From Planctomycetota bacterium (GTDB lineage: Bacteria; Planctomycetota; UBA1135; GCA-002686595): a stretch of DNA of 64,000 bases. The notes under the pieces were generated by a model that made no database searches, was not told the origin of the DNA, and saw only the letters and a list, made by a program, of their open reading frames with translations. Made by a program: the position numbers and the translations under genes. The DNA lies in assembly GCA_029259635.1 (NCBI GenBank), contig JAJDEU010000051.1, positions 124,001 to 188,000 on the forward strand, written 5' to 3'. Below are positions 44,861 through 53,511 of the stretch, piece by piece (within the stretch, counting starts at the first letter, position 1; every line of letters begins with the position of its first letter).

Positions 44861-45292
44861 TCAGTCGTCTCCGTCGGAGCGCCGTTTGCGTTGGCGCTTC
44901 AAATCTCCGCGCGCGCGTTTTTCTTGGACCCGTCTCTTCACGGAGCCGCGAGTTGGACGGGTCGCGACTCGACGCTTTTGTGACTGCAGAGCCTCGCGAA
45001 GGATCAACGCGAGGCGCTCGCGCGCATCTTCAAGGTTGCGTGCACGATCGCGAAAGCGCGACGCGTGAAGAACAAGTTCGCCGCCCGTCGTGAGGCGCGC
45101 CTTCAATCGCTCGAAGAGCAGGCTCTTGCGTCTCTCTCCCAGGACTCGGCTGGAGGCAATTGCGAATCTCAGGATCACTTTACTCGCGACCTTATTGACG
45201 TTCTGGCCGCCGGGGCCGCCGCTGCGTGCAGCGGTGACCACAAGCTCGCGAGCCGGAAGAACGAGATGGGAGTTCACGCGCAGGTCATCCAC
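44861..45292 (-). CDS. arfB: Peptidyl-tRNA hydrolase ArfB (ribosome rescue)
   Basis: 143 aa from a GTG. The class-I release-factor catalytic motif GGQ lies in ARSGGPGGQNVNKVASKV (GGQ at residues 28-30). There is no codon-recognition domain and the C-terminal tail is Arg/Lys-rich, the basic extension that enters the empty mRNA channel. This is the ArfB/YaeJ/ICT1 design, which frees ribosomes stalled on mRNA without a stop codon. The length matches the family. It is convergent with selB at a distance of 16 bases. Confidence 0.93.
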   Translation of the reverse strand: MDDLRVNSHLVLPARELVVTAARSGGPGGQNVNKVASKVILRFAIASSRVLGERRKSLLFERLKARLTTGGELVLHASRFRDRARNLEDARERLALILREALQSQKRRVATRPTRGSVKRRVQEKRARGDLKRQRKRRSDGDD

Positions 45293-45522
45293 GAAGTGAA
45301 ACCTAGCGGAGTTTTCTCGGAAGGTCTCGCACGCTCTTCAAGGATCCGCCGGCGGAGTTGAAGCTTGGAATCTTTTTCCCAGCGTGGCGACGTCGAGGCC
45401 GGAGCGGCACCCCGAGGGGCGGATTGGGCGGCGAAATGGGTACGGGCTCAGCCGAGTCTTTTAAGAATCACCTAGGAAACCGGGTGGAGGCACTCCTGTT
45501 TTTAGGCGGAGCGGTCCGATAG

Positions 45523-47136
45523 ATGGGGACGTGCCTACTGGCGCTGGCCGATCCCCACGGCCGGAATCGAATGGACCTACGGGTTCAAAACCTTCGACAA
45601 TACCCCAATCTGATGCTGGGCAGCGATCCGATCCAATTCAACGAAGGCGACGACGACCTCCAACCGAATGGCGAAAGCCAGACGGCAAGCTCTAGTGATG
45701 GAGCTGAGTCCAATCGCCCCGCAGCCAACGCCAACCTCTCTGAAACCGTCGATGCGACTACGGAGGAGTTCGAGTTCAGCGATGACGCTGACGACTTCCT
45801 GGGACTCGAGAGCGAGGTCGAGGAGCTCGAAGCCGCGTCTTCTAACGAGGACGAAAGCGAAGCGAACTTCAATGTGAGTGAGAGCGGAGAGCTCGATATC
45901 TCTGACGGCTGGTTGCTCGAGGTAGCGAGCGAAGAGAATTCAGCTCCCGTTCAGGAAGCCAGTTCTGAGATCGAGTCGGCTGATTCCGATCAAATCGAAG
46001 GGCTCGTGGAGACGGCCATCGCCAGTGCCGAACTCGGCGAAGAGGTTTTCGATACCGATACGCTCGTAGAGGATGGCTCGGAGTCCGAGTTTGACGACGA
46101 CTTTGAGCACGACCAGGATGAGGAGACCGAGGACGACTTCGACGCGGAGTACGACGAAGAATTCGACGAGGACGAGAATGCCGAGCCGGCCTCATTCCTG
46201 TCGAAGAAAATGGTGCTGATCGGGTTCTGCGCGGGAATTCTTGGAACGGTTGGGCTCTTGATGACCAGCTCCGAGCCCGGCGATGATGTTTCCGGTGTCG
46301 AGCTTGCGAGTGGGACTCCCACGGCGCCCGTCACCCCTGTGGAAGCTTCGGGCGCGGAGACCTCGGTGGAGAACACGAATACAGCCGATTCGACGACCGA
46401 TGCGACGGAAGCCGAGAGCACCGAGCCGATTGAAGATGTGCTCGAAGGTCTCCTCGCCGCTCCGATGGAAGACGCGGCAGCAACGGAGTCCGAACCGATT
46501 ACGTTTGGCGAAGGGTCCGACCTCGCGATGAGCGCTGATTCGATCGCTGCGGTTCCGAGCCTTCCCAGCCTGCCGAGCATGCCGGACATGGAGTCCGTTG
46601 AGTTCGCCACGCCGGACGCAGAGGCTCCTCGCTCTGTCCTCACGAAACTCGCAGAAGGAGCCGAGAACGGCGACATCAGCGGCTTCATGGAATTTACCCC
46701 CGCGTCGGGCTCAGGATTCATCTGGACGGGCGAAGAAGTTCCGACCGCGTCGATTAGTACGAAAGGTCGCATTCTCACGCCGGCCGTTGGATTGGTCCGC
46801 GCGACCATGCACTCCGGCGAGCTGTTCGAGGGCAACCTCTACGCGGTTGGAAGCGACCGCGTGTGGATCGAGATGGGTCTCGGTCGCGTCGGCTTGGACG
46901 GCAAGAAGATCCAGAAGATCGTGCGTGTCGTTGAAGAGTCCAGGGATGGCGGGACGCCAGAGCCCACCCTCGGGCAGCGGGTTCGCATCCGCGCCGCTGG
47001 AGGAGTGCTCTACGGCAAGGTCAAGAGTCGTGAAGGAAGCCGCGTCACCATCGTCACGGACAAAGGTGCTCGGATCACGCTCTTGGACCCTCAGATCGAA
47101 CCGATCGGCCGACTTTCCGGCCTGGTCCTCAACTAG
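45523..47136 (+). CDS. Large acidic single-pass membrane protein of unknown function
   Basis: 537 aa. Residues about 35-220 are extremely Asp/Glu/Ser-rich and surely disordered. One membrane span (about 230-248, MVLIGFCAGILGTVGLLM) follows a short basic SKK. A second Thr/Ser/Glu-rich stretch reaches about 395. The C-terminal domain (about 400-537) is a beta-rich fold: two similar short repeats, GRVRIRAAGG-like 'GQRVRIRAAGGVLYGKVKS' and 'VGLVRATMHSGELFEGNLYAVGSDRVWIEMG'. These look like SH3-type barrels. The start could instead be the ATG at 45571. The family is not recognised. Confidence 0.7.
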   Translation: MGTCLLALADPHGRNRMDLRVQNLRQYPNLMLGSDPIQFNEGDDDLQPNGESQTASSSDGAESNRPAANANLSETVDATTEEFEFSDDADDFLGLESEVEELEAASSNEDESEANFNVSESGELDISDGWLLEVASEENSAPVQEASSEIESADSDQIEGLVETAIASAELGEEVFDTDTLVEDGSESEFDDDFEHDQDEETEDDFDAEYDEEFDEDENAEPASFLSKKMVLIGFCAGILGTVGLLMTSSEPGDDVSGVELASGTPTAPVTPVEASGAETSVENTNTADSTTDATEAESTEPIEDVLEGLLAAPMEDAAATESEPITFGEGSDLAMSADSIAAVPSLPSLPSMPDMESVEFATPDAEAPRSVLTKLAEGAENGDISGFMEFTPASGSGFIWTGEEVPTASISTKGRILTPAVGLVRATMHSGELFEGNLYAVGSDRVWIEMGLGRVGLDGKKIQKIVRVVEESRDGGTPEPTLGQRVRIRAAGGVLYGKVKSREGSRVTIVTDKGARITLLDPQIEPIGRLSGLVLN

Positions 47137-47172
47137 TCAGCACATCCTCCGCCAACTCGAGAGAGACCCTTG

Positions 47173-47201
47173 TTGACGCTGGTGGGGAGGGGACCTACTC
47201 T
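47173..47201 (+). promoter_or_regulatory. Promoter of tRNA-Pro
   Basis: TTGACG at 47173-47178, a 17-base spacer and TACTCT at 47196-47201. It ends 10 bases before the mature tRNA 5' end, as expected for a tRNA promoter. Confidence 0.6.
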
Positions 47202-47211
47202 TCCTGCCGCT

Positions 47212-47288
47212 CGGGGTGTGGCTCAGCTTGGTAGAGCGCTGCGTTCGGGTCGCAGAGGTCGAAGGTTCAAATCCTTTCACCCCGACCA
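47212..47288 (+). tRNA. tRNA-Pro (anticodon CGG)
   Basis: 77 bases including an encoded CCA. The acceptor arm CGGGGTG (47212-47218) pairs with CACCCCG (47278-47284), giving the C1-G72 start typical of bacterial tRNA-Pro. The anticodon arm is CTGCG/CGCAG around TTCGGGT, so the anticodon is CGG, reading codon CCG. The T-arm contains GGTTCAAATCC. All four arms fold cleanly. Confidence 0.96.
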
Positions 47289-47885
47289 CCCTCCGATCAT
47301 CGAGATCCCCAGCGGATTTCGATCTAGGTTCTAACCGCTCCTAGACCCGGGACTGGACTGAGGAAGAGCAGCCGCTCGACACCGTCCTCTTTTTTCGCCA
47401 TCTCGACGAAACGGACCTTTTTGGGGTCTAGAAGCGGGTTTCCTTGCCCGAGATCTCGTTTCCAAGGTCGCAATTCCCGTCGCGTAGTGCATGATGGCAT
47501 CAGCGACGAGGGGACAAGCGTCTCCTAAACTCGCACGAACAACAATCACTCGCTTCTTCAGCCTGATGCCGTATTGGCACGCTGATCCGCCGGCCTGACC
47601 TGGGTGCTTCTCGCGCCCTCAGGTGCTCACCTTTGCGAGGGAAACATGCCTCGATGTTCGGGGCACCCCCTCGATTCCGCGGGTTCGCATTTTTTTCGAG
47701 TGGCTTCGGTCGAAGCTCTCGGCGGGCGCACCGTTTCGCGTACAGGACCTGATCGCGTGTTCGTTGGGCCTCGATGAGTTCGAACCCGGTTCGAGCATGG
47801 GCTCGGCTCGCGCAGCACACCATTCCCCTCTCGTTGGACAGCCGTTCATCGAGACCCTTCCCGACTCTTTCGGAGATAGAACCAC
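47289..47885. other. 597-base gene-free region between tRNA-Pro and rho
   Basis: Several short frames cross this stretch but none has protein character. It holds a possible tRNA terminator (47360-47395) and a long rho leader. Rho genes are commonly autoregulated through long leaders; I see no particular attenuator I can name. Confidence 0.5.
47360..47395 (+). terminator. Possible terminator after tRNA-Pro
   Basis: GAGGA (47360-47364) can pair with TCCTC (47385-47389), enclosing a second small stem, GAGC/GCTC, and is followed by six T residues. The stem is short, so confidence is low. Confidence 0.3.
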
Positions 47886-49544
47886 GTGACGGAGAACAAG
47901 AACTCCACATCCACACCTTCCGAACCCGTTCCGTTTGGCGCGATGGAACGCCCCAAGCGCAAGCGAACGAGAAAGCCTCGGCCGCCGGCGGATGCCGCCG
48001 AACCGAAGACTTCGAGTGGGGGACGCACGTCGAATTCCGAGCGAGCGAGCGAAAAGGCTGGAGCTTCTACGGGCGGAGAAAACCCTCGCCGGGAGACTTC
48101 ACGCGACGGAGGTGAGGAGGGGAGCCAGCGGCCGCCGCGTCGCCGACGTGGGCGCCGAAGGAAGCCCGGAGGAGCTCGGCGCGAGGAGGGCGATGCCGAG
48201 AACAAGACCGCGGATCGCTCGAACACGAACACCGGGAGCGCGGAGGCCGGAACTTCACCGGAGTCCAACCGAGGAGGAGCCGATCCGGGCGCAGCGGGAA
48301 CACGCCGGCGAAGTCGTCGGGGAAGGCGATCGCCACGCGGCAACCAAAACGGAGAGGCGCGGCAGAGCGAACGAACCGGCGGCCAACAAAATAAACGCCA
48401 GCAGGGCGGCGGCGGTCGAAAGGGCGAGCGCATCGAGACCGAGGGATTACTCCTGATCGAGCACGCGGGGCATGGGCACCTGCGGCACCGCGACCGCAAC
48501 TGGGCTTCGAACAAGGCCGACGTACACGTCGCTCCGCAAATGACTCAGAAGTTTGGCCTGCGCGAAGGCTCGATGATTCGGGGCATTGCCGGGCCGGGCT
48601 ACGGTCGGCACAAGCACGAGCTAGTCGATGTCACCGAGGTCGACGGTCGTCCTCCGAAGGAAGCTCGTCAGATCAAGCACTTCAAGTCGCTGACCACGAT
48701 CGACCCGGACTATCACTACGCGGTCGGCACGGAGACCGGCGACTTGTCGCTGCGCGTTCTCGATCTGATGTGCCCCGTCGGTCGCGGGCAGCGCGGCTTG
48801 ATCGTGGCGCCGCCCCGGAGCGGCAAGACGATCTTGATGCAGAAGTTCGCCAAGGCCATCGAGGACCACTACCCCGACGTTCACCCGATGGTGCTGCTCG
48901 TCGATGAGCGGCCCGAAGAAGCGACCGAATGGACGCGCACGATGTCTCGCGGCGAGGTCTTCGTGAGCACGAATGACGAGCCGCTCAAGCACCACGTTCA
49001 GGTCTGCGAGACCGTCTGGAAGCGCTGCCAGCGCTTGGTCGAACTCGGCGAAGATGTCGTCCTCATTCTCGACTCGATTACCCGTATGGCGCGCGCCTAC
49101 AACAACGTCTACGGAAACAGCGGCAAGACCATGTCGGGCGGACTCGATTCGCGCGCCATGGAACGCCCCAAGCAGTTCTTCGGCGCAGCGCGCAACACGG
49201 AGACGGCGGGTTCCCTCACGATTCTCGGGACGACACTGATCGAAACCGGAAGTCGGATGGATCAAGTCATCTTCGAGGAGTTCAAGGGCACTGGCAATAT
49301 GGAGCTCGTTCTCTCGCGTAAGCTGGCCGACCGTCGCGTCTTCCCCGCGATCGACATCGAACGCTCGGGCACCCGCAAAGAGGAGAAGCTCGTCCCGCGA
49401 GAGCGCCTGCGCTTGACCAACACGCTGAGGCGCGTCCTCGGCAAAATGCACTTCGCGGAGGCGATGGAGCTCTTGCTCTCACGCCTCGAGAACTGCGAGA
49501 CGAACGATGAGTTCTTAGCTCGGTTCCAAATCGATCCCGACTGA
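47886..49544 (+). CDS. rho: Transcription termination factor Rho
   Basis: 552 aa from a GTG. The first 185 residues or so are an Arg/Gly/Ser/Glu-rich disordered extension with RRRRGRRRKPGG and RRRSRRGRRSPRG patches, replacing a normal compact N-terminal helix bundle. The RNA-binding fold (IETEGLLLIEHAGHGHLR) and ATPase follow: GQRGLIVAPPRSGKTILMQ (Walker A), MVLLVDERPEEATEW, DVVLILDSITRMARAYN (Walker B), the Q/R loop region GGLDSRAMERPKQFFGAARN and GTTLIETGSRMD. Rho unwinds RNA and ends transcription. Basic disordered insertions are known to alter RNA binding in other high-GC Rhos. Confidence 0.96.
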   Translation: MTENKNSTSTPSEPVPFGAMERPKRKRTRKPRPPADAAEPKTSSGGRTSNSERASEKAGASTGGENPRRETSRDGGEEGSQRPPRRRRGRRRKPGGARREEGDAENKTADRSNTNTGSAEAGTSPESNRGGADPGAAGTRRRSRRGRRSPRGNQNGEARQSERTGGQQNKRQQGGGGRKGERIETEGLLLIEHAGHGHLRHRDRNWASNKADVHVAPQMTQKFGLREGSMIRGIAGPGYGRHKHELVDVTEVDGRPPKEARQIKHFKSLTTIDPDYHYAVGTETGDLSLRVLDLMCPVGRGQRGLIVAPPRSGKTILMQKFAKAIEDHYPDVHPMVLLVDERPEEATEWTRTMSRGEVFVSTNDEPLKHHVQVCETVWKRCQRLVELGEDVVLILDSITRMARAYNNVYGNSGKTMSGGLDSRAMERPKQFFGAARNTETAGSLTILGTTLIETGSRMDQVIFEEFKGTGNMELVLSRKLADRRVFPAIDIERSGTRKEEKLVPRERLRLTNTLRRVLGKMHFAEAMELLLSRLENCETNDEFLARFQIDPD

Positions 49545-49553
49545 TTTCAACTC

Positions 49554-51386
49554 GTGAGCGACCACTCTTCGAGGCTCGGTTCCGATCGCGCCGAACGAGC
49601 ACCGGGCCACATGCTGGCGCTGGTCGTGCTGTTTGTCGTTCCGTTCTTCCTGCGACTGTGGCCCATCGAGCACGGTCTTCCGGAAAACTATATTCCGGAT
49701 ACGCACGTCGTTCGGAACGCCTTGGGCATGGCGAAAGACAAGACGCTGTGTCCGCCGTCGGGCCAGTACTCGACCTATCCGTACCTTCTGCCCTACATGC
49801 TTCTGCCGGTCTATGTCGGCGAGTACGGGCTCGGCCGAGTCACCGGCGAGTGGGCGGGTGCCGGTGAATTCAAGCAGAGGGTGATGGAGGACCCGGCGCT
49901 TGTGCATCTGCCGGCGCGGATCCTGCTCGCGTTGCTCTCCGCGCTCACGCCACTCGTCGTCTTCAAGGGAGCACGCGCCGCGGGAATGCGGGGCGGTGCG
50001 TGGGTGGCCGCCTGGCTCGTCAGCACGGGGCTGTTGCACGTGCACTTCTCGGTTCAAGAAAGGCCCTGGGCACCCTTGGCGTTCTTCATGGCGTTGACGG
50101 CGCTGCATGTCATTCGCTACTCGAAGAGCAAGGCTACGCGTGATCTCGTACTCGGCGGTATTGCTGCGGGACTCGCCTTTGCGACTCACCAAGCGGGTGT
50201 CCTGGCGCTCGGGTTGTGCGGGCTTGGTTGGTTGTTCGCCTTTATCGAAGGGCGCGGCATCGAGAAGCGTCGCATTTTTCTTTCCGGAGCAAGCTGTGTT
50301 GCGATCGCAGCCGTCATCGGGCTGGTGATCGGTCATCCGTACTATTTAATTCACGGCGCGCCGGTCAGCACCTCCTTCGACCAAGCCGCGGAGATCGATA
50401 TTGGGATCGGCGGACAAGGGCTCATCTTCGAGCTGCGTTGGGCATCGGTCGTGCGCCTCTCGCGCGCGCTCTTCGGCTACGACCCCGCGATCGTTTTGCT
50501 CTCCGCCCTCGGCTTGTTCGGCGCGCTCGCCCGGCGCGAGACGCGCGCCGTAACCGTCTTCGTTTTGGCCTGGCTCGCGTTCTTCCTCTCGAACCAAAAC
50601 GACCACGTTCGCTATCTGCTGCCGGCTGCGGTCCTGCTCGTCTACCCGGCCGGCATTGCAGCAGACCTTCTACTCAAGCGCCGTTTCGGTCTGCTGCTCC
50701 TCGCACCACTTTGTGTCCTGCCCCTCGTGCAGGCGACGCGCTTTGCCTGGGTCCTTCGCCAACCGGACTCGCGAGTGCAGGCACAGGAGGTGATCGAAGC
50801 TCTTCCGGACGACGCCGTGATCGCCATCGATCGTTATGGTCCCGAAGTTCCGATGAATCTGACGTGCTTGGTTCGGCTCGCGAAGTGGCGAAAGCTGGGT
50901 TCGCGCGAGCAGAATCGACTCGCTTTCCTCGAGGCCGGAGTGCTGCCCGCATCGGGACTCGGCCGGGATGTGATGCGCTTGAAAGATTTGTACGATTTCT
51001 CAGACCGTCAGCGAACGTATGCACTGAAGCCGAGTGTGGTCGCCGATCTCATTGAGACGCGCGGCGAGGCGAGTGCTGCGCTCGCCGTCTCGAGTACGGC
51101 GGAGTGCTTTCGAATCCTTGGAATCACGCACGTGCTCCTCGTTGACCGTCGCCCGCTCGATGAGATTCCGCCACCGGTAGTGGATCCCTACCCCGGACCC
51201 GAAGAGGCTCCCAATCCTCGACCGCTCGAACTCGGAACAGCCAAAGCCATCGGGCTCTATCCCACCGTGGGTTCAGAGCGAACCGCCGAAACCCTGCTCC
51301 CGACCGACATGGATTTCCCACTCACCTCGATCTGGCAAGTCGAGCGCCCCGGTCCCTGGATGGTCTTGCACGAGCTCGAGAACTGA
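49554..51386 (+). CDS. Multi-pass membrane protein, GT39-like glycosyltransferase
   Basis: 610 aa from a GTG 9 bases after rho. An N-terminal membrane helix is followed by 'LRLWPIEHGLPENYIPDTHVVRNAL', which resembles the first loop of GT-C (PMT/ArnT-like) transferases, with an acidic residue at IPD. About ten hydrophobic spans follow to residue 400, then a soluble C-terminal domain of about 200 residues. The style 'LVHVHFSVQERPWAPLAFFMALTALHV' is typical of dolichyl-phosphate-mannose-type enzymes of family 39. The sugar and acceptor cannot be read. It is convergent with the sulfatase-like gene. Confidence 0.78.
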   Translation: MSDHSSRLGSDRAERAPGHMLALVVLFVVPFFLRLWPIEHGLPENYIPDTHVVRNALGMAKDKTLCPPSGQYSTYPYLLPYMLLPVYVGEYGLGRVTGEWAGAGEFKQRVMEDPALVHLPARILLALLSALTPLVVFKGARAAGMRGGAWVAAWLVSTGLLHVHFSVQERPWAPLAFFMALTALHVIRYSKSKATRDLVLGGIAAGLAFATHQAGVLALGLCGLGWLFAFIEGRGIEKRRIFLSGASCVAIAAVIGLVIGHPYYLIHGAPVSTSFDQAAEIDIGIGGQGLIFELRWASVVRLSRALFGYDPAIVLLSALGLFGALARRETRAVTVFVLAWLAFFLSNQNDHVRYLLPAAVLLVYPAGIAADLLLKRRFGLLLLAPLCVLPLVQATRFAWVLRQPDSRVQAQEVIEALPDDAVIAIDRYGPEVPMNLTCLVRLAKWRKLGSREQNRLAFLEAGVLPASGLGRDVMRLKDLYDFSDRQRTYALKPSVVADLIETRGEASAALAVSSTAECFRILGITHVLLVDRRPLDEIPPPVVDPYPGPEEAPNPRPLELGTAKAIGLYPTVGSERTAETLLPTDMDFPLTSIWQVERPGPWMVLHELEN

Positions 51387-51399
51387 CCCGTCTCCCGGC

Positions 51400-53511
51400 T
51401 CAGTCGTCGTGTCCCTGTAGGTAACCGAGCGCTTCGAGTTCGCGAACTTCGCTTTCGGTGAGCGCTGCGGGTTCGGAATCCGCCTGGGCCGGCTCGACGT
51501 TACCGAAACCCGCCTCGTCCAGCCGGTCGCGGACGCGCGAGGTGTAGCGAACGAGCGCATCACGCGCCTCTTCCAATTCGCGCACGAGCTCGGGCTTCGA
51601 TGCGGCGAGGTCTTCTTGTTCAGAGGGATCGAGCGCGAGGTCGAAGAGCTTGACCTCATCGCGTTGGTCGGCGTCAAAACGTGTCCAAATCAGCTTGTAG
51701 TTGTCTTGCCGAAAGCTTCCGATCGAGTCGCCATCCCAAGTCTGAAAGTCCTCCGCGAAGAGCGGCAGAAGCTCGGCGGGATTGCCGGAGACAAGCGGAA
51801 GCCAGCTGCTGCCTTGTCGCGGAAAGTCATCCTTCGCGCCCAGGAAGTCGAGGATGCCGGGCAGAAGGTCGACTTGCGACACAAGTTCGGTAATGACTCG
51901 AGGGTGAACACCGCGGCGCTCGCGTTCGCTCTCCGGTATCCAAAGGATCAGCGGCACGCGCAGCTGTTCCTCCCACATGCGGTAGCCGTGATTCCAGTCG
52001 CCGTGATCGCGAAACTCCTCACCGTGGTCGGAGAGGATGACGATTGCGGTTTCGTCGAGGAGCTCGTGCTCGCGTAGATGATCGACCAGCACGCCGATCT
52101 GGCGATCCTGGTAGAGAATCTCGTTGTCGTAGACATCTTCGATATAGCGGAGATCCACAGGTCCGATTTGATCGGCGGACTCGAGCAGGTGCTTGCGGCG
52201 CATGCTCGACCGGTACATGGGGCCGCGGTAGTCGCGTCCGAACGGAGACGTTGCCACCGAAGGGGGAGCGTAGGGCGTGTGGGGATCGAGCGAGTGCAGG
52301 TACAGAAAGAAGGGCTCGTCTCCGTTGGCCGCGAGCCAGGGCAGAGCGGTGGAGTTCAGTTGGCGTGACGTGGCCGGCGCCGGGCCATCGCTCGCATTCC
52401 CGATCGCGGTGTGGTCGACAAAGCGCCCGAAGCCCTGACTGAACTGCAGGCTGGCGCCACCGACCTGTGGATTCGCAACTGCGGCCCAGGTGGAGTAGCC
52501 GTTCTTTGCGAGGGTTTCCGCCATCGTCTCGAAGGATAAAGGCAGCGGAAGCTCGAAGCCCATCCCATGCCAGCTGGGGTAGAAACCGGTCAAGACGGTC
52601 GCTGTCGTTGGACGTGTCCAGGGCGCGACGGCGTAGAAGTTCTCGAACCGAAAACCCTCGTCGGCGAGTGCATCGATTCGCGGCGAGGTGGGATTGCGCG
52701 CGCCGTAACAGGAGAGGTGGTCCGGCCTCAGCGTGTCGATGACGTAGAGAATCAGATTGAGGCGCGGGTCCGCTTTGGCGCCCGCGCGAACCAGTCGCGG
52801 TTCGCCGATCGCAGCGGGAACGGGCCATCGTCCGAGTGTCTGCCAGGTCAGAGCTCCGGTTCCGACGAGCTCTTTCGTCACGACGACTTCGCGCTCGACC
52901 CATGGCTCTTTGCGATCGCCTTCCGCGGGGGGAGCCATGGAGAGGAAGTGTGAGTCGAGTGTGACGGGGTCGCCATCGAACGGAGTCCAGATCAGCTGGA
53001 ACTCGACGTCGAAGGAGAGCTCCTCATCGACGTCGATCGATTCCGCTGGGTCGGCCCCGTCCGTTGGCTCTTCGATGAGATCGGGCAGGCCCACGGCAAA
53101 GCGAAGTTTGTCGCCGAGCTCGAGGGCGGCTTCTACATCGAGCTTGGACCCGGCTGGCAACCACAGAGCTTCGCGTCGATCACCGGACACTTGAGTGCGA
53201 ACGGCGAAGCGTGCGAGCGGCGTCCCCGCCGGGCGAACCGATTGTCCTTCACTCCACAGCGGAATGAGGAGAGTGGGTGCGAGCTGCCAAAAGGTCGGGG
53301 CATTCTCTTTGGACCGCGCGATGCGGTACGCGTTGGTCAGGCTCGAAAAAGTCTCGGGCATTCGCGCGAAGTGAAGGACCGAAGCGGCCGGAAGGGGTAG
53401 CGACGTCTTCGCAGAGGAGTCCTTGGCAGCAGGTTCGGCATCGGAGCACGAGGCTCCGGCTACCAAGAGGAAGATCGCGATGCGCGAGTGATTCGATCGA
53501 GCGAGGTTCAC
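51400..53511 (-). CDS. Sulfatase-fold secreted hydrolase or transferase with Thr at the nucleophile position
   Basis: 703 aa from a GTG overlapping the previous stop (GTGA). The signal ends VAGASC, a likely lipoprotein. Residues about 30-255 are a beta-rich extra domain. The alkaline-phosphatase-superfamily domain begins LILYVIDTLRPDHLSCYGARNPTSPRIDALA. Where sulfatases have C/S-x-P-S-R the sequence reads T-R-P-T-T (in PWTRPTTATVLTG), so the nucleophile is probably Thr and formylglycine is impossible. The metal-site motif SDHGEEFRDHG is present. This resembles transferases or phosphodiesterases more than true sulfatases. It is last in a six-gene leftward operon. Confidence 0.85.
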   Translation of the reverse strand: MNLARSNHSRIAIFLLVAGASCSDAEPAAKDSSAKTSLPLPAASVLHFARMPETFSSLTNAYRIARSKENAPTFWQLAPTLLIPLWSEGQSVRPAGTPLARFAVRTQVSGDRREALWLPAGSKLDVEAALELGDKLRFAVGLPDLIEEPTDGADPAESIDVDEELSFDVEFQLIWTPFDGDPVTLDSHFLSMAPPAEGDRKEPWVEREVVVTKELVGTGALTWQTLGRWPVPAAIGEPRLVRAGAKADPRLNLILYVIDTLRPDHLSCYGARNPTSPRIDALADEGFRFENFYAVAPWTRPTTATVLTGFYPSWHGMGFELPLPLSFETMAETLAKNGYSTWAAVANPQVGGASLQFSQGFGRFVDHTAIGNASDGPAPATSRQLNSTALPWLAANGDEPFFLYLHSLDPHTPYAPPSVATSPFGRDYRGPMYRSSMRRKHLLESADQIGPVDLRYIEDVYDNEILYQDRQIGVLVDHLREHELLDETAIVILSDHGEEFRDHGDWNHGYRMWEEQLRVPLILWIPESERERRGVHPRVITELVSQVDLLPGILDFLGAKDDFPRQGSSWLPLVSGNPAELLPLFAEDFQTWDGDSIGSFRQDNYKLIWTRFDADQRDEVKLFDLALDPSEQEDLAASKPELVRELEEARDALVRYTSRVRDRLDEAGFGNVEPAQADSEPAALTESEVRELEALGYLQGHDD

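Noticed and set aside
47623-47889. 88-codon frame before rho as a leader peptide gene
   Set aside because: No ribosome-binding site, no codon or composition support, and it overlaps the rho start in another frame.
51400-53511. Formylglycine sulfatase paired with the SUMF1 protein at 34551 as its activator
   Set aside because: The nucleophile position is Thr and the SUMF1 protein lacks FGE cysteines, so neither half of the pair fits.
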